From contig NC_063012.1 in assembly GCF_020509005.1 (NCBI RefSeq), positions 10,354,001 to 10,418,000 of the forward strand: 64,000 nucleotides of DNA. The letters are read 5' to 3'. A program made the translations under genes and the position numbers. The DNA is from Fulvia fulva. Its lineage: Eukaryota; Ascomycota; Dothideomycetes; Mycosphaerellales; Mycosphaerellaceae. Under the pieces are notes generated by a model, which did no database searches, was not told where the DNA came from, and saw only the letters and a list, made by a program, of their open reading frames with translations. The first letter of the stretch is position 1. Each line of letters opens with the position of its first letter. This document shows, one piece after another, positions 56,601 to 64,000 of the stretch.

Positions 56601-57260
56601 CCGTTACAAGATCTCCGTGAAAGAATGTCTGCTGCTGAGATTGCAGAGTACGCCGCGACTGGAGAGACGCCTGCAAGAATGCAGTATGTCTATCCGACGA
56701 CGCTGCCACGCACAGAAAACCATCAGACCTTGCTCAATCGCATGCGTGGCATCAAAGAGGAGCCAGCTTCGCCAGCGAAGTCGCCTAGGAAGCGGTCGCC
56801 AACGAAACCGTCCCCGTCGAGATCGAGAACAAGTCCCACGAAGCAGCCATCGAGCCCGTCGAAGACCAACGTGTTTGCCGACACACCTCCAGCACTTACG
56901 TTCAGCGCTCCACCTGCGCACGAAGCACGACCCCAGACAGCAAGTAGCCAAAACAGCAGTTTACGCGAGCTTGATGTTAACGTAGTGCCAGGACTCGCAA
57001 CTGTCACCACTAACGGTCAGGGCGCTGAGGAGGGACTTGACAACTGCAAGGTGCCTGCTCCCATTCTCCACAGACACAAGACTGACCCAGCTCCCGTGAC
57101 TCAGGTCGACAGCAAATTGCCAACCAAGCGTAGCGCGCGAATGACAGTGGCGAGTGGTTTTGGTGTGGCGGATGTAAGGGAGAAGGAGAATCTCAACTTG
57201 AACGCGAGTGTTGGACCTGGTGGCAGTGGACGAAGACTGCGCAGTCGTGGGACAGATTGA
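53655..57260 (+). CDS. Kinesin-5 (BimC/Eg5/Cut7 type) mitotic motor
   Basis: Single exon, 1201 aa. The motor domain spans ~73-425: NINVVVRCRGRNDRE, P-loop FAYGQTGTGKTYTMSG (GQTGTGKT at 160-167), switch I NDLSSRSHTVFTI, switch II LNLVDLAGSENIQRSGAENK and the neck-proximal LDYAFRAKNIRNKPQINQ. A long coiled-coil stalk follows. The C-terminus has the BimC-box region around YVYPTTLPRTENHQTLLNRM and then Ser/Pro/Lys-rich CDK-type sites (SPAKSPRKRSPTKPSPSRSR). Role: homotetrameric plus-end motor that slides antiparallel microtubules for spindle bipolarity. The ATG at 53655 precedes a basic N-terminal extension typical of fungal members; the frame is open upstream but has no better start. Intronless, unlike many homologues. 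Confidence 0.95.
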   Translation: MTAPAPSRGAGQTRRVPTMRPQLGRPAPNRAQTATPTLTGRISPADSVASSRTRTPKRKAPGDLEKDTFVEETNINVVVRCRGRNDREVKENSGVVVSTDGIKGKKVELSMGPSALSNKTYQFDKVFSPAADQDMVFDEVVSPILDEVLNGFNCTIFAYGQTGTGKTYTMSGDISDTLPIPEAAGIIPRVLHNLFAKLGEDGAEKLEHSVKCSFIELYNEELRDLLAVDDNTKLKIFDEADKNGRTTTLVQGMEESHIKTASKGIKLLRDGSHKRQVAATKCNDLSSRSHTVFTITVYMKRTSDTGEDFVSSGKLNLVDLAGSENIQRSGAENKRAAEAGLINKSLLTLGRVINALVDKGSHIPYRESKLTRLLQDSLGGRTKTCIIATLSPAKSNLEETISTLDYAFRAKNIRNKPQINQMVSKKTLLKEFTAEIEKLKSELIATRQRNGVYLTSESYEDITTESESRRILSEEQRDKIETLEVNLRNKVQELFSLTSNFQMLKKDNEQTRALLESTQNVLAKTELVLEHTKQVLAEETGLRKAHEETEEKLAVLGGDLLSTLSTTTEHVDKLHSKLRRRSDLQDLNRMRWNESQSQVTTATRTVEERLEGLRSQQEGLLAALSGRMQSFVADELQELQTSQDFLKQKATAFEASQSEVNAQTSKARDDMNEVLEEIGSLREDVKQKVGAGLNDLSAAAQRISAGISTELDAFHGQLQDSYVSLGREFKTLFEDLIRRMNEQQAEAQRLRQEILEANATFIEAGQSSRSHLQQAVEKEREIAAKERETLLSSITSLVNNSATAQEARMNGYLETANKRIKTSEDDYRVAEQTYGSGMDSWSANGQQLIDSSIKARESVKAKLKTDWTSANESTIKITETTNAVHGETVRIVDGQMVQMDSQLVALDEIVSRVRTQHEHHHEAHTASLEHLSTNVQESYRSIGNHFETSYTRTQALDADMQDRTNALSQTLSALDTDSDTRRPLQDLRERMSAAEIAEYAATGETPARMQYVYPTTLPRTENHQTLLNRMRGIKEEPASPAKSPRKRSPTKPSPSRSRTSPTKQPSSPSKTNVFADTPPALTFSAPPAHEARPQTASSQNSSLRELDVNVVPGLATVTTNGQGAEEGLDNCKVPAPILHRHKTDPAPVTQVDSKLPTKRSARMTVASGFGVADVREKENLNLNASVGPGGSGRRLRSRGTD

Positions 57261-57833
57261 TGTGGGCGGATGAAATAGGATGTATAGATGGTGGATCCGT
57301 AGGCTGTGGAATAGAAGAATGGAGTCTGGGTATGGTTGAAGCTCCTTGTGACATTGCTTCCTTCGTCACTATAGCCTCGAGTAGTAGGAGACTCATGAAA
57401 TGGTCATGGATCCGACCGATGGCATGCACTCGAGTCTCAACCCGTGTGTCACTCTAGATATCACATCATACGATGGCCAAGGAGTACAAAGGGTGCGGTA
57501 GGATGGATGTGGTGCGGGTAGTGGACGAAGGCCTTGTCTATCGGCGTTCATCGAACGATTTCTCCCTTCTCCCCGCTAATTTCCTTGCCAGGCACGAGGT
57601 TGGAAGCTTATTGACGGACGGACAGGGTTCACTCACTAGCACTCTGCTATACAAAAGTGCTGCTTCTCGCCAATGGCTGTTTCCCTTTCCCTGATGACCA
57701 TGTCTTGAGCACTCTGCAGCATATCCCGCGACTTCTTCGGCGACGACTCTCCAACCCTACACAACGCCAGCTGGGTTTTCGCTGACAGACCCACCCACCG
57801 CGCGCACACTTTTTACATCCTCGTCCGCCCAAC
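57261..57833. other. Intergenic spacer before ERG9
   Basis: 573 bp, mostly the ERG9 promoter and leader; the final ~150 bp is pyrimidine-rich. No gene seen. Confidence 0.5.
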
Positions 57834-59359
57834 ATGCCTTCCGTCTCCAGCATCGCATACTACCTCGTCCACCCCAACGAGCTGCGCTCCATCATCCAGT
57901 GGAAGACGTGGCACAACCCCGTCCACGAGCGCGATGAGAGCAAAGAGTCGGCCGATCTGAAAGAATGCTTCCGCTTCCTCCAACTCACCTCGCGCTCCTT
58001 CTCTGCCGTCATTCAGGAGCTGCACCCTGAGCTGCTAGTGCCGGTATGCCTGTTCTACCTCATCCTGCGCGGCCTGGACACCGTCGAGGATGACATGAGC
58101 ATCCCGCTGCACATCAAGGAGCCCATGCTCCGCGACTTCCACAACCATATCGAGGACGAGAGCTGGACTTTCGACGGCAATGGCCCAGACGAGAAGGACA
58201 GGGAGCTGTTGGTACACTTCGACGTGGTGGCCAAGGAGTTCAACAAGATCAAGGCAGAGTACAGGAAGATCATCAAGGACATCACCACGAGCATGGGCAA
58301 CGGCATGGCAGACTACGCGAAGAATGCAGACCACAACGCCAACGGAGTCCAGACGATCAAGGACTACGAGCTGTACTGCCATTACGTTGCAGGTCTCGTC
58401 GGTGAAGGTCTTACACGGCTGTTTGTTGAGGCGAAATTGGCAAACCCAGCACTTCTACAACGCCCTGAGCTCATGGAGTCCATGGGCCAGTTTTTGCAGC
58501 AGACCAACATCATCCGAGATATCAGAGAAGACCACGAGGACAAGCGATACTTCTGGCCCAAAGAGGTGTGGTCTAAGTATGTTACCAAGTTCAGCGATCT
58601 ATTTCTGCCAGAGAACAGGGAGAAGGCACTTCAATGCAGCAGCGAGATGGTCCTTATCGCCCTCAACCGTGCTGATGAGTGTCTCTTCTACATGGCCGGC
58701 GTGAAGGAACAGTCAGTCTTCAACTTCGTTGCGATACCCCAGTCCATGGCGATTGCGACACTGGAACTCTGCTTCCAGAACGAAGCCATCTTCGACCGCA
58801 ACATCAAGATCACAAAGGGTTCGGCATGCCAGCTCATGACCGAGTCCACACAGAACTTGCAGCTCGTCTGCGAGGTATTCAGACGATTCGCCAGAAAGAT
58901 CCACAGAAAAAACAAGCCGAGCGACCCTCACTTCCTTGACATCAGCGTGGCTTGTGGCAAGATTGAGCGATTTATCGAGAGCATCTTCCCGACACAAACG
59001 CCGCGAACACTTCCACCAGGCGCGGACCAGACTGTAGCCGTTGACTCGGAGGCGGAGGCACAGAGGAAGGCAGAAGAGGCAGAGGCAAAGAGTGATGTGT
59101 GGTATCTCATGATTGCCATTTTCTGTACATTGGGTGTCATCACGTTTTTGATGGTAAGTCTGGAAGATATCAAGCACGGATATGTGCTGTTGATGCTGAC
59201 TCGACACAGATTGGTGCCGCGTGGTTCTTCGGTGCTCGCTTTGACCTGGCATTCGCCGAGCTGCGAAAAGGCAACCTCAGCCCGCCCAAAGGAAAGGGCA
59301 TCATCTCATCGACCATTGCAGCGGCACCCAGCGCCTACGAAGGTCACAACGAATTGTAA
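57834..59359 (+). CDS. ERG9: Squalene synthase (farnesyl-diphosphate farnesyltransferase), 2 exons
   Basis: Exons 57834-59153 and 59210-59359 give 489 aa. The first Asp-rich motif is [12 protein letters not shown] (D82-D87) and the second is [18 protein letters not shown] (D229-D233); both bind Mg-diphosphate. Also [13 protein letters not shown] and the NADPH-related [18 protein letters not shown]-terminal membrane helix ([18 protein letters not shown]) is completed by exon 2 ([12 protein letters not shown]), anchoring the enzyme to the ER. Role: condenses two farnesyl diphosphates to squalene, the first committed step of ergosterol synthesis. The intron sits inside the membrane anchor; its retention would replace the last 50 residues. 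Confidence 0.96.
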
Positions 59360-60057
59360 TCCTAATTGTATCAGTATGTATAACGCCCATCAGACCAGCG
59401 CATCGGGCAGACGAGAGCGAGAGCGTGGCGTTCGGGCGCAGTTTCAGTCATCCTTCGCCAAGGCAACTACAGCTCTAGTCTCTTCCTCTATTCCCTTTCT
59501 GCCTGCTATGCAGGCCCAATCCAGATCCCATAAACCAGCAAGCACGGATGTCAAATTACAATGCAGCCCATACCAATGGCTTCCGTTGTGCCGCGTTAGA
59601 AGTGCGAGAAGAACATGCTGTCTCTACGAACGGTAGAGGCTGCCCATCCTGTCCAGCTTTGCCTTTTGCACACTTGAAGGCAACTGCTTCGGGCGGGAGT
59701 GCAGACATATACACCAGAAATCAAAAAACGCCCGGTGCCGCGGGCGGGATTCCTATTAGACAGCTGACTGCGCCGTCTTCCCTTTTCGGCGCTCAGGCGA
59801 ACCACGTTGCCTGAATGCGGCACCTGAATGTGAGGCGAGCGGCAAGGCTACGGCACGTGATTGACTCATCATTGCCCGCCTTGTCAATGCCTGCAATGGC
59901 GTGGTGGCTCTTGCCTTTTGTTTAGCGACTTTGCCGCTGGATGTGGCGTTTGTCCGCCTTGGTGCGGTCTTGCTTGGAAGGGTGTACTTATTGTTGTGGT
60001 AAGCTCGTAGTGTAGTCTGTCGTTTCGTTTGCATCTTTCTACCCTCCGGTCTCAGGA
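59360..60057. other. Intergenic, 0.7 kb
   Basis: Between ERG9 and the 242-aa protein gene, same strand. No gene, repeat or RNA recognised. Confidence 0.5.
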
Positions 60058-60786
60058 ATGTATCGCTCAATTGATTGCACCTACACACAATGCGGTCCAG
60101 ACCAATCACGGTTCTCTTATAGCGTTTCGGCCTCCGTCTTCCAGCCTTCGCCTGAAGATCTCAGACTCGAGAAAGCGATTGAAGACTTCGCGACATTGAC
60201 TCTTGGTGCAAGACCACCAATCAGCGGCAGAGCCTCGACCTTCGGTGGTCCGTATAGTTCTAGCGAGCAAAGACGCCACCACTACTCCTCAAGCGCTCAA
60301 GATCGAATTCAAGAAGCGCCTTACCCTGGCTGCTACACTGGAAGTGCAAACAGAAATCTCGTCCCGAGACCCCAAGACCAGAAAGGGATCGGCTACTCGC
60401 GTAGTAACACCGCACCCTCGGCCGTGCGCAGCAGTACCTCGCATAGGAGCGGACACGGACAATCACGAATGAACAAGGGCGGCTACGCTGAGTATCGACA
60501 GCCAGGCGCTCTCGTGCGGCACTCCAAGCCGAGGGAGCAAGTGTGGGATGATGCTATGTCGCTTGGGCCGGAGGATTCGGTGTCGCAGGTCTCGTCGCGG
60601 GTGCCGAGGGGTGAGCGTAGAGGGCGGACGAGACGGCGTGAGGATGAGAGGTCGACTTTCTCGAAGGGCACGGCGGTGCCGGCGGAGGGGTTTGGGGGAG
60701 GGGGGTATGCTGAGGGCTTGTATGGTGTTGAGGAGCAGGAGGGGGAGGTTGAGTATTACCCGAGGGATATTACGCCGTGGCAATGA
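60058..60786 (+). CDS. Hypothetical 242-aa basic, disordered protein
   Basis: ATG at 60058 to TGA at 60786. The N-terminal part has a short ordered motif, SVFQPSPEDLRLEKAIEDFA, followed by Ser/Arg/Gly/Tyr-rich sequence, a segment EQVWDDAMSLGPEDSVSQVS, an Arg-rich patch (RGERRGRTRRREDERS), a Gly/Tyr stretch and an acidic end closing with DITPWQ. I do not recognise the family. The patterned start and end argue for a real gene. An upstream exon cannot be excluded. Confidence 0.6.
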   Translation: MYRSIDCTYTQCGPDQSRFSYSVSASVFQPSPEDLRLEKAIEDFATLTLGARPPISGRASTFGGPYSSSEQRRHHYSSSAQDRIQEAPYPGCYTGSANRNLVPRPQDQKGIGYSRSNTAPSAVRSSTSHRSGHGQSRMNKGGYAEYRQPGALVRHSKPREQVWDDAMSLGPEDSVSQVSSRVPRGERRGRTRRREDERSTFSKGTAVPAEGFGGGGYAEGLYGVEEQEGEVEYYPRDITPWQ

Positions 60787-61303
60787 TAGTCACGATGTTA
60801 AGTGAGGTGCTGAATGAAACATGGAAGGAGGCAATCATGACCGAAGAGGAACCATTCCCAGCGCTGTCTTTACAAAAACTCCTGCCAAATTTCCGTAAAG
60901 CGTACACAAAGCACTCGTTCCAGGCGGTGTCAGTCAACAGTCCTTTCTCCAAACAGTACTATTTTTCGTTCCAGTGCGTTTTCAAACATGCCGGTGTACA
61001 GTCAATGCTCCTCGCCAGTTCTGGGTATCTCAAGGTCTTTTTCTTCGTTTCTCGTACAGTGTCTCATGGTGTTCGTGTCCGACATTACAGTTCTATGCTG
61101 GTCAGCTATCTGTCGAGTGGGTGGGGTCTGACTCGGAGTGACTCACAATCAATCAATCTTGCCAGGAGTGCGTGCTGTACAATCCGCGTAGTGTACAAGT
61201 CGTGTGACCCAACAGTGCCGTCAAGCTCGTTGTCGCCAATGCTGATGTGTCGGTGAAGTGAGGTTCCGCCAGGTGGTGGTCGAGTAGGTAGTGGTTGAGT
61301 CAT
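60787..61303. other. Intergenic spacer
   Basis: 517 bp between convergent genes (242-aa protein and APC11). No supported gene. Confidence 0.5.
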
Positions 61304-61733
61304 CTACCGCGAGCGGCTCGAGTCTGAGCTGTCGCCACGGTTTGGACGACGTGCCTGCTGAGCTGAGCCCGGGGCTGGAGTGCGTGGGCCGGCGGCAGCA
61401 TTGGTGGTGTTGGTGTCAGCTGCCTTCTCGCGGAAGACCTGGCGGCACATGGGGCAGCGACCTTGGCTGGCGTCGGACTGGATCCAGTCGGTGATGCAGT
61501 GCATGTGGAAGCAGTGGGTGCACTCGCCGATCACTATATGCATATGAGTCTTGGTACAGCGTAGGGCTAGTGTGCGATAACTCACCGATGGGGCAGTCGT
61601 CGCCTGGGTACTTGCACTTGGAGCAGGTGCCTTCGAAGTCGACGCGGCAGATACCGCAGGTGTTGTCCATGCCTTTGGGGAGATCCCACTTCCACTCGGC
61701 GACGGCGTGGTAGGCCTTGATCTGGACTCTCAT
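61304..61733 (-). CDS. APC11: Anaphase-promoting complex subunit 11 (RING-H2)
   Basis: Exons 61733-61586 and 61533-61304 give 125 aa. The sequence MRVQIKAYHAVAEWKWDLPK, then NTCGICRVDFEGTCSKCKYPGDDCP, is the APC11 start. The intron falls after DDCPI and exon 2 gives VIGECTHCFHMHCITDWI and GRCPMCRQVF, completing the RING-H2 zinc ligands. The C-terminal ~40 residues are a disordered Ala/Thr/Ser-rich tail longer than in yeast. Role: catalytic RING of the APC/C, recruits E2 for ubiquitination of securin and cyclins. Divergent from the sulfurtransferase gene at 62211. Confidence 0.95.
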
Positions 61734-62210
61734 TGTCGCGGTGGTAGTATGGTTGCCTGGCTTTTGTCTTGTCAGATAGTGCACGGGGGAGTCACAGGGT
61801 TAGCTAGGCAGCAGATGAGCAATGCGGCTTGTGTGCAATTGTCAGGTGTTGCAACAATGAGAAGAGTAAGGTGCGATGGATATTTATTTGGTGGCACGCG
61901 ATGTGAGCTTTGCGCGCATCAACGCGCGCGCCAGTCGGCACGTCTACCGAACAAGCGAAACGAAGCTCACCTCGCGCGATCCCTGCAAAAGGTAAAGCTC
62001 GAGCTGTGGGGTCCCGTTGTTTTGGTGCAAACGTCCCGGCTTGATCACGACAGCGACAGATACGTAGACAAAAAGGAGCAAGGGAGCTGTCGCCATCTGT
62101 GACACCCACGTTGTTCTCCACCTTCGGCGTCGCCTCGCTGCTCACGATGGCGATAGTTTGTGTATGAGCAGGAATCGTTGAGAGCGACCATTAGCCGCAA
62201 AACGATAAGT
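61734..62210. other. Divergent promoter region, APC11 and sulfurtransferase
   Basis: 477 bp between start codons on opposite strands. No coding frame supported. Confidence 0.5.
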
Positions 62211-63227
62211 ATGGCCGCCGCAGCAGCACTTCTTCGGCGACCAATGCTGGCCGGCAAGCTTCCAAAGCTTCACCTGCAACGACACGCTTCTCCAAACATG
62301 ACTCGCAGCTTTGGTTCGTACTTCGTCACACCCGCTCAGCTCGACGCAGCACTGAAGAAGAATGCCCCGTCACGGCTGTCGACAGCACCCAAGACGATAG
62401 CTGTGTGTGGTTCTTGGTTTCTTCCGAATGATCCGGACAAACGCAAGGGCTACGATGTCTTCAAGCAAGGACACATCCACAAAGCTCGATTCTTCGATAT
62501 CGACAAGATCGCCGACACATCCAGTCCATACCCGCACATGTTGCCAGAGCCCGAAGTCTTCAAGACTGCCATGTCTGAGCTTGGGATCGCAAGAGACGAC
62601 ACAGTAGTTGTCTATGATACGGCCGAGCTAGGCATATTCTCGGCACCGAGAGTAGCATGGACTTTCAAGGTCTTTGGACATCCTGCTGTGCATATCTTGA
62701 ACAACTTCCGCCTCTGGAAGGAGGAGGGATATCCTGTCGAAGAAGGCGAACAGCGGCAATTCGAGAGAACAGACTACCCGACCCCTGAGCTGGATTCAAG
62801 CAAGGTTGCGGACTTTGAAGACGTGAAGAGCATTGCGAGGAACCACAACAAAGAGGGCAGCGAGGGCGTGCAGATCCTCGACGCGCGATCTGAAGGTCGC
62901 TGGAGAGGTACAGACCCTGAGCCACGGCCAGGACTCCCATCAGGTCACATGCCAGGAAGCTTGTCTGTACCGGTACCAGATCTTCTCGATCCGAAGACTA
63001 AGGCTTTCTTACCGGCGGAGGGGCTTCGAAAGGTGTTTGAGCAGAAGGGTGTTGATCCCAAGCAACCCATCATAAGCAGCTGTGGCACGGGCGTTACCGC
63101 AACGGTGATTGATGCTGCATTGATTGAGGCAGGTTATGGCGATGGAAACCGACGAATCTATGACGGAAGCTGGACTGAGTGGGCTCAGAGAGTGAAGCCA
63201 AGCGACAACCTCATTTTGAAGGGGTGA
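62211..63227 (+). CDS. TUM1: Mercaptopyruvate/thiosulfate sulfurtransferase (double rhodanese)
   Basis: Single exon, 338 aa. The N-terminus MAAAAALLRRPMLAGKLPKL is a probable mitochondrial presequence. Two rhodanese domains: the first (~38-170) with GHIHKARFFDIDKIADTSSPYPHML and VVVYDTAELGIFSAPRVAWT, lacking a catalytic Cys; the second (~205-335) with ILDARSEGRWRGTDPEPRPG, GHMPGSLSVP and the active loop SSCGTGVTA with Cys291. CGTGV-type loops favour 3-mercaptopyruvate. Yeast Tum1 passes sulfur to the Urm1 pathway for tRNA thiolation. The ATG at 62211 is chosen over the open upstream frame because it begins the presequence. Confidence 0.92.
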   Translation: MAAAAALLRRPMLAGKLPKLHLQRHASPNMTRSFGSYFVTPAQLDAALKKNAPSRLSTAPKTIAVCGSWFLPNDPDKRKGYDVFKQGHIHKARFFDIDKIADTSSPYPHMLPEPEVFKTAMSELGIARDDTVVVYDTAELGIFSAPRVAWTFKVFGHPAVHILNNFRLWKEEGYPVEEGEQRQFERTDYPTPELDSSKVADFEDVKSIARNHNKEGSEGVQILDARSEGRWRGTDPEPRPGLPSGHMPGSLSVPVPDLLDPKTKAFLPAEGLRKVFEQKGVDPKQPIISSCGTGVTATVIDAALIEAGYGDGNRRIYDGSWTEWAQRVKPSDNLILKG

Positions 63228-63912
63228 AAGTGGTGGTGTTGATGAAGTCGACATGGGCAGGGCACAGTGACGGCGTTGATCACAATAGCTGTAGGATATG
63301 TTTCATGTGTCAAAGGACTGCAGACCACGCTCACATTCAGCTCAACAAGATTGCTTCTTCACGCGTGATGACATGGCTAGGGACGTCCTCACAAAAACAG
63401 TTCCGTGGGCTGGGCTTCGCGGGCTTTGTGGGCCTTGTAGTCGATTCCAAAAGCCAGTGTTGCGCATGTACGTGGCAGGCGAGACCAAGAGTACCACGAA
63501 GCGGCGTGCGGGAAATGACAGCTTCACTTCCAGGTTTGTTTCTGTACATTCGCGCAATCCTAATTCAAACTGTGGTCATCAACTGAACAGCATTGCTCTA
63601 ATCAACATCCACAGAGGCCGAAGACAATGCACATGTTTCAGTATTTGTCTCGCTCCTTCTTTCTCAGCGTATTCTCAGCACATGCACGTTGCATCCTTGC
63701 ATTAGCGCGCAATCCTTGCACGTTTCGGCATTCACTGACCGAGACGCAAGCATTAAAAGTTCCTTGTCAACTTTCTCTTCATTACCCACTTCACTGACAT
63801 TCGAACTTCATTTCCAACCCTCACCTCCACTTCCTCCAACCGCACTCGCAACGAGAATAGACAAGACTGTGCCACCAGCCCATCGCCATCAACCTCGAGC
63901 AGTACCGCCAAA
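63228..63912. other. Intergenic, 0.7 kb
   Basis: Holds the sulfurtransferase 3' region and the promoter of the gene at the window end; about 150 bp before 63913 is pyrimidine-rich, a typical fungal leader. No other gene seen. Confidence 0.5.
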
Positions 63913-64000
63913 ATGCTGTTCTGCTTCCTTCTCTTGGCCTTGCTCGGCCTGGCTGCTGCTAAGCCTACTCACTTCGGCGGTGTGTGACACCACCGGACTA
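63913..64000 (+). CDS. Start of a secreted-protein gene, truncated by the window end
   Basis: ATG at 63913 encodes MLFCFLLLALLGLAAAKPTH, a clear signal peptide, then FGG before a GTGTGT that is probably an intron donor (read through, a stop comes two codons later). A long pyrimidine-rich leader precedes it. The rest of the gene lies outside the window, so family and function are unknown. Confidence 0.55.

Overview
The window is nuclear DNA from a filamentous ascomycete. The evidence is short introns (about 47-130 nt, two longer) with GT..AG borders and CTRAY-like branch sites, monocistronic genes on both strands, and eukaryote-only products (meiotic cohesin, kinesin-5, APC/C subunit, squalene synthase, COX10). 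The protein flavour (large phosphatase Z, DUF2457 protein, LaeA-like methyltransferase, small secreted Cys-rich protein) fits Dothideomycetes, possibly Mycosphaerellaceae; that placement is inference.

Layout: 1-3.6 kb is a carbohydrate block: the 5' part of a GH51 arabinofuranosidase (-), a possible small spliced membrane-protein gene touching its start codon, and a divergent 6-exon sugar transporter (+). 3.6-6.5 kb has no clear gene, only a transposase-like helix-turn-helix relic and two hairpins. 6.5-12.8 kb has a proline-rich GPI-type wall protein (5 exons), a broken LaeA-like methyltransferase (frameshift plus stop), a prolyl 4-hydroxylase-like oxygenase and an uncharacterised membrane-anchored protein. 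14-21 kb has phosphatase PPZ, COX10 and a DUF2457 protein, all minus. 21.1-26.3 kb is gene-free with a diverged, transition-rich direct repeat. 26.3-34.8 kb has a nuclear S-P-x-K repeat protein, an unknown 405-aa protein, a second sugar transporter with a GC-AG intron and a SHB17-like phosphatase. 35.8-38.5 kb is a ketopantoate-reductase-like protein with a long disordered tail. 38.5-41.4 kb is gene-poor. 41.4-63.2 kb is dense and mostly housekeeping: a two-module Cys-rich secreted protein, PDX1, a mitochondrial membrane protein, UBP6, REC8, an alpha/beta hydrolase, a UPF0183 protein, kinesin-5, ERG9, an unknown small protein, APC11 and a mercaptopyruvate sulfurtransferase. The window ends inside a secreted-protein gene.

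Functional links: arabinose release and sugar uptake at the left edge; mitochondrial metabolism (COX10, PDX1, the 44.3 kb membrane protein, the sulfurtransferase); cell-cycle and meiosis genes (REC8, kinesin-5, APC11). No CRISPR, rRNA or tRNA gene was recognised. Many genes were assembled by hand-splicing; in each case the summed exon lengths were checked to be divisible by three.
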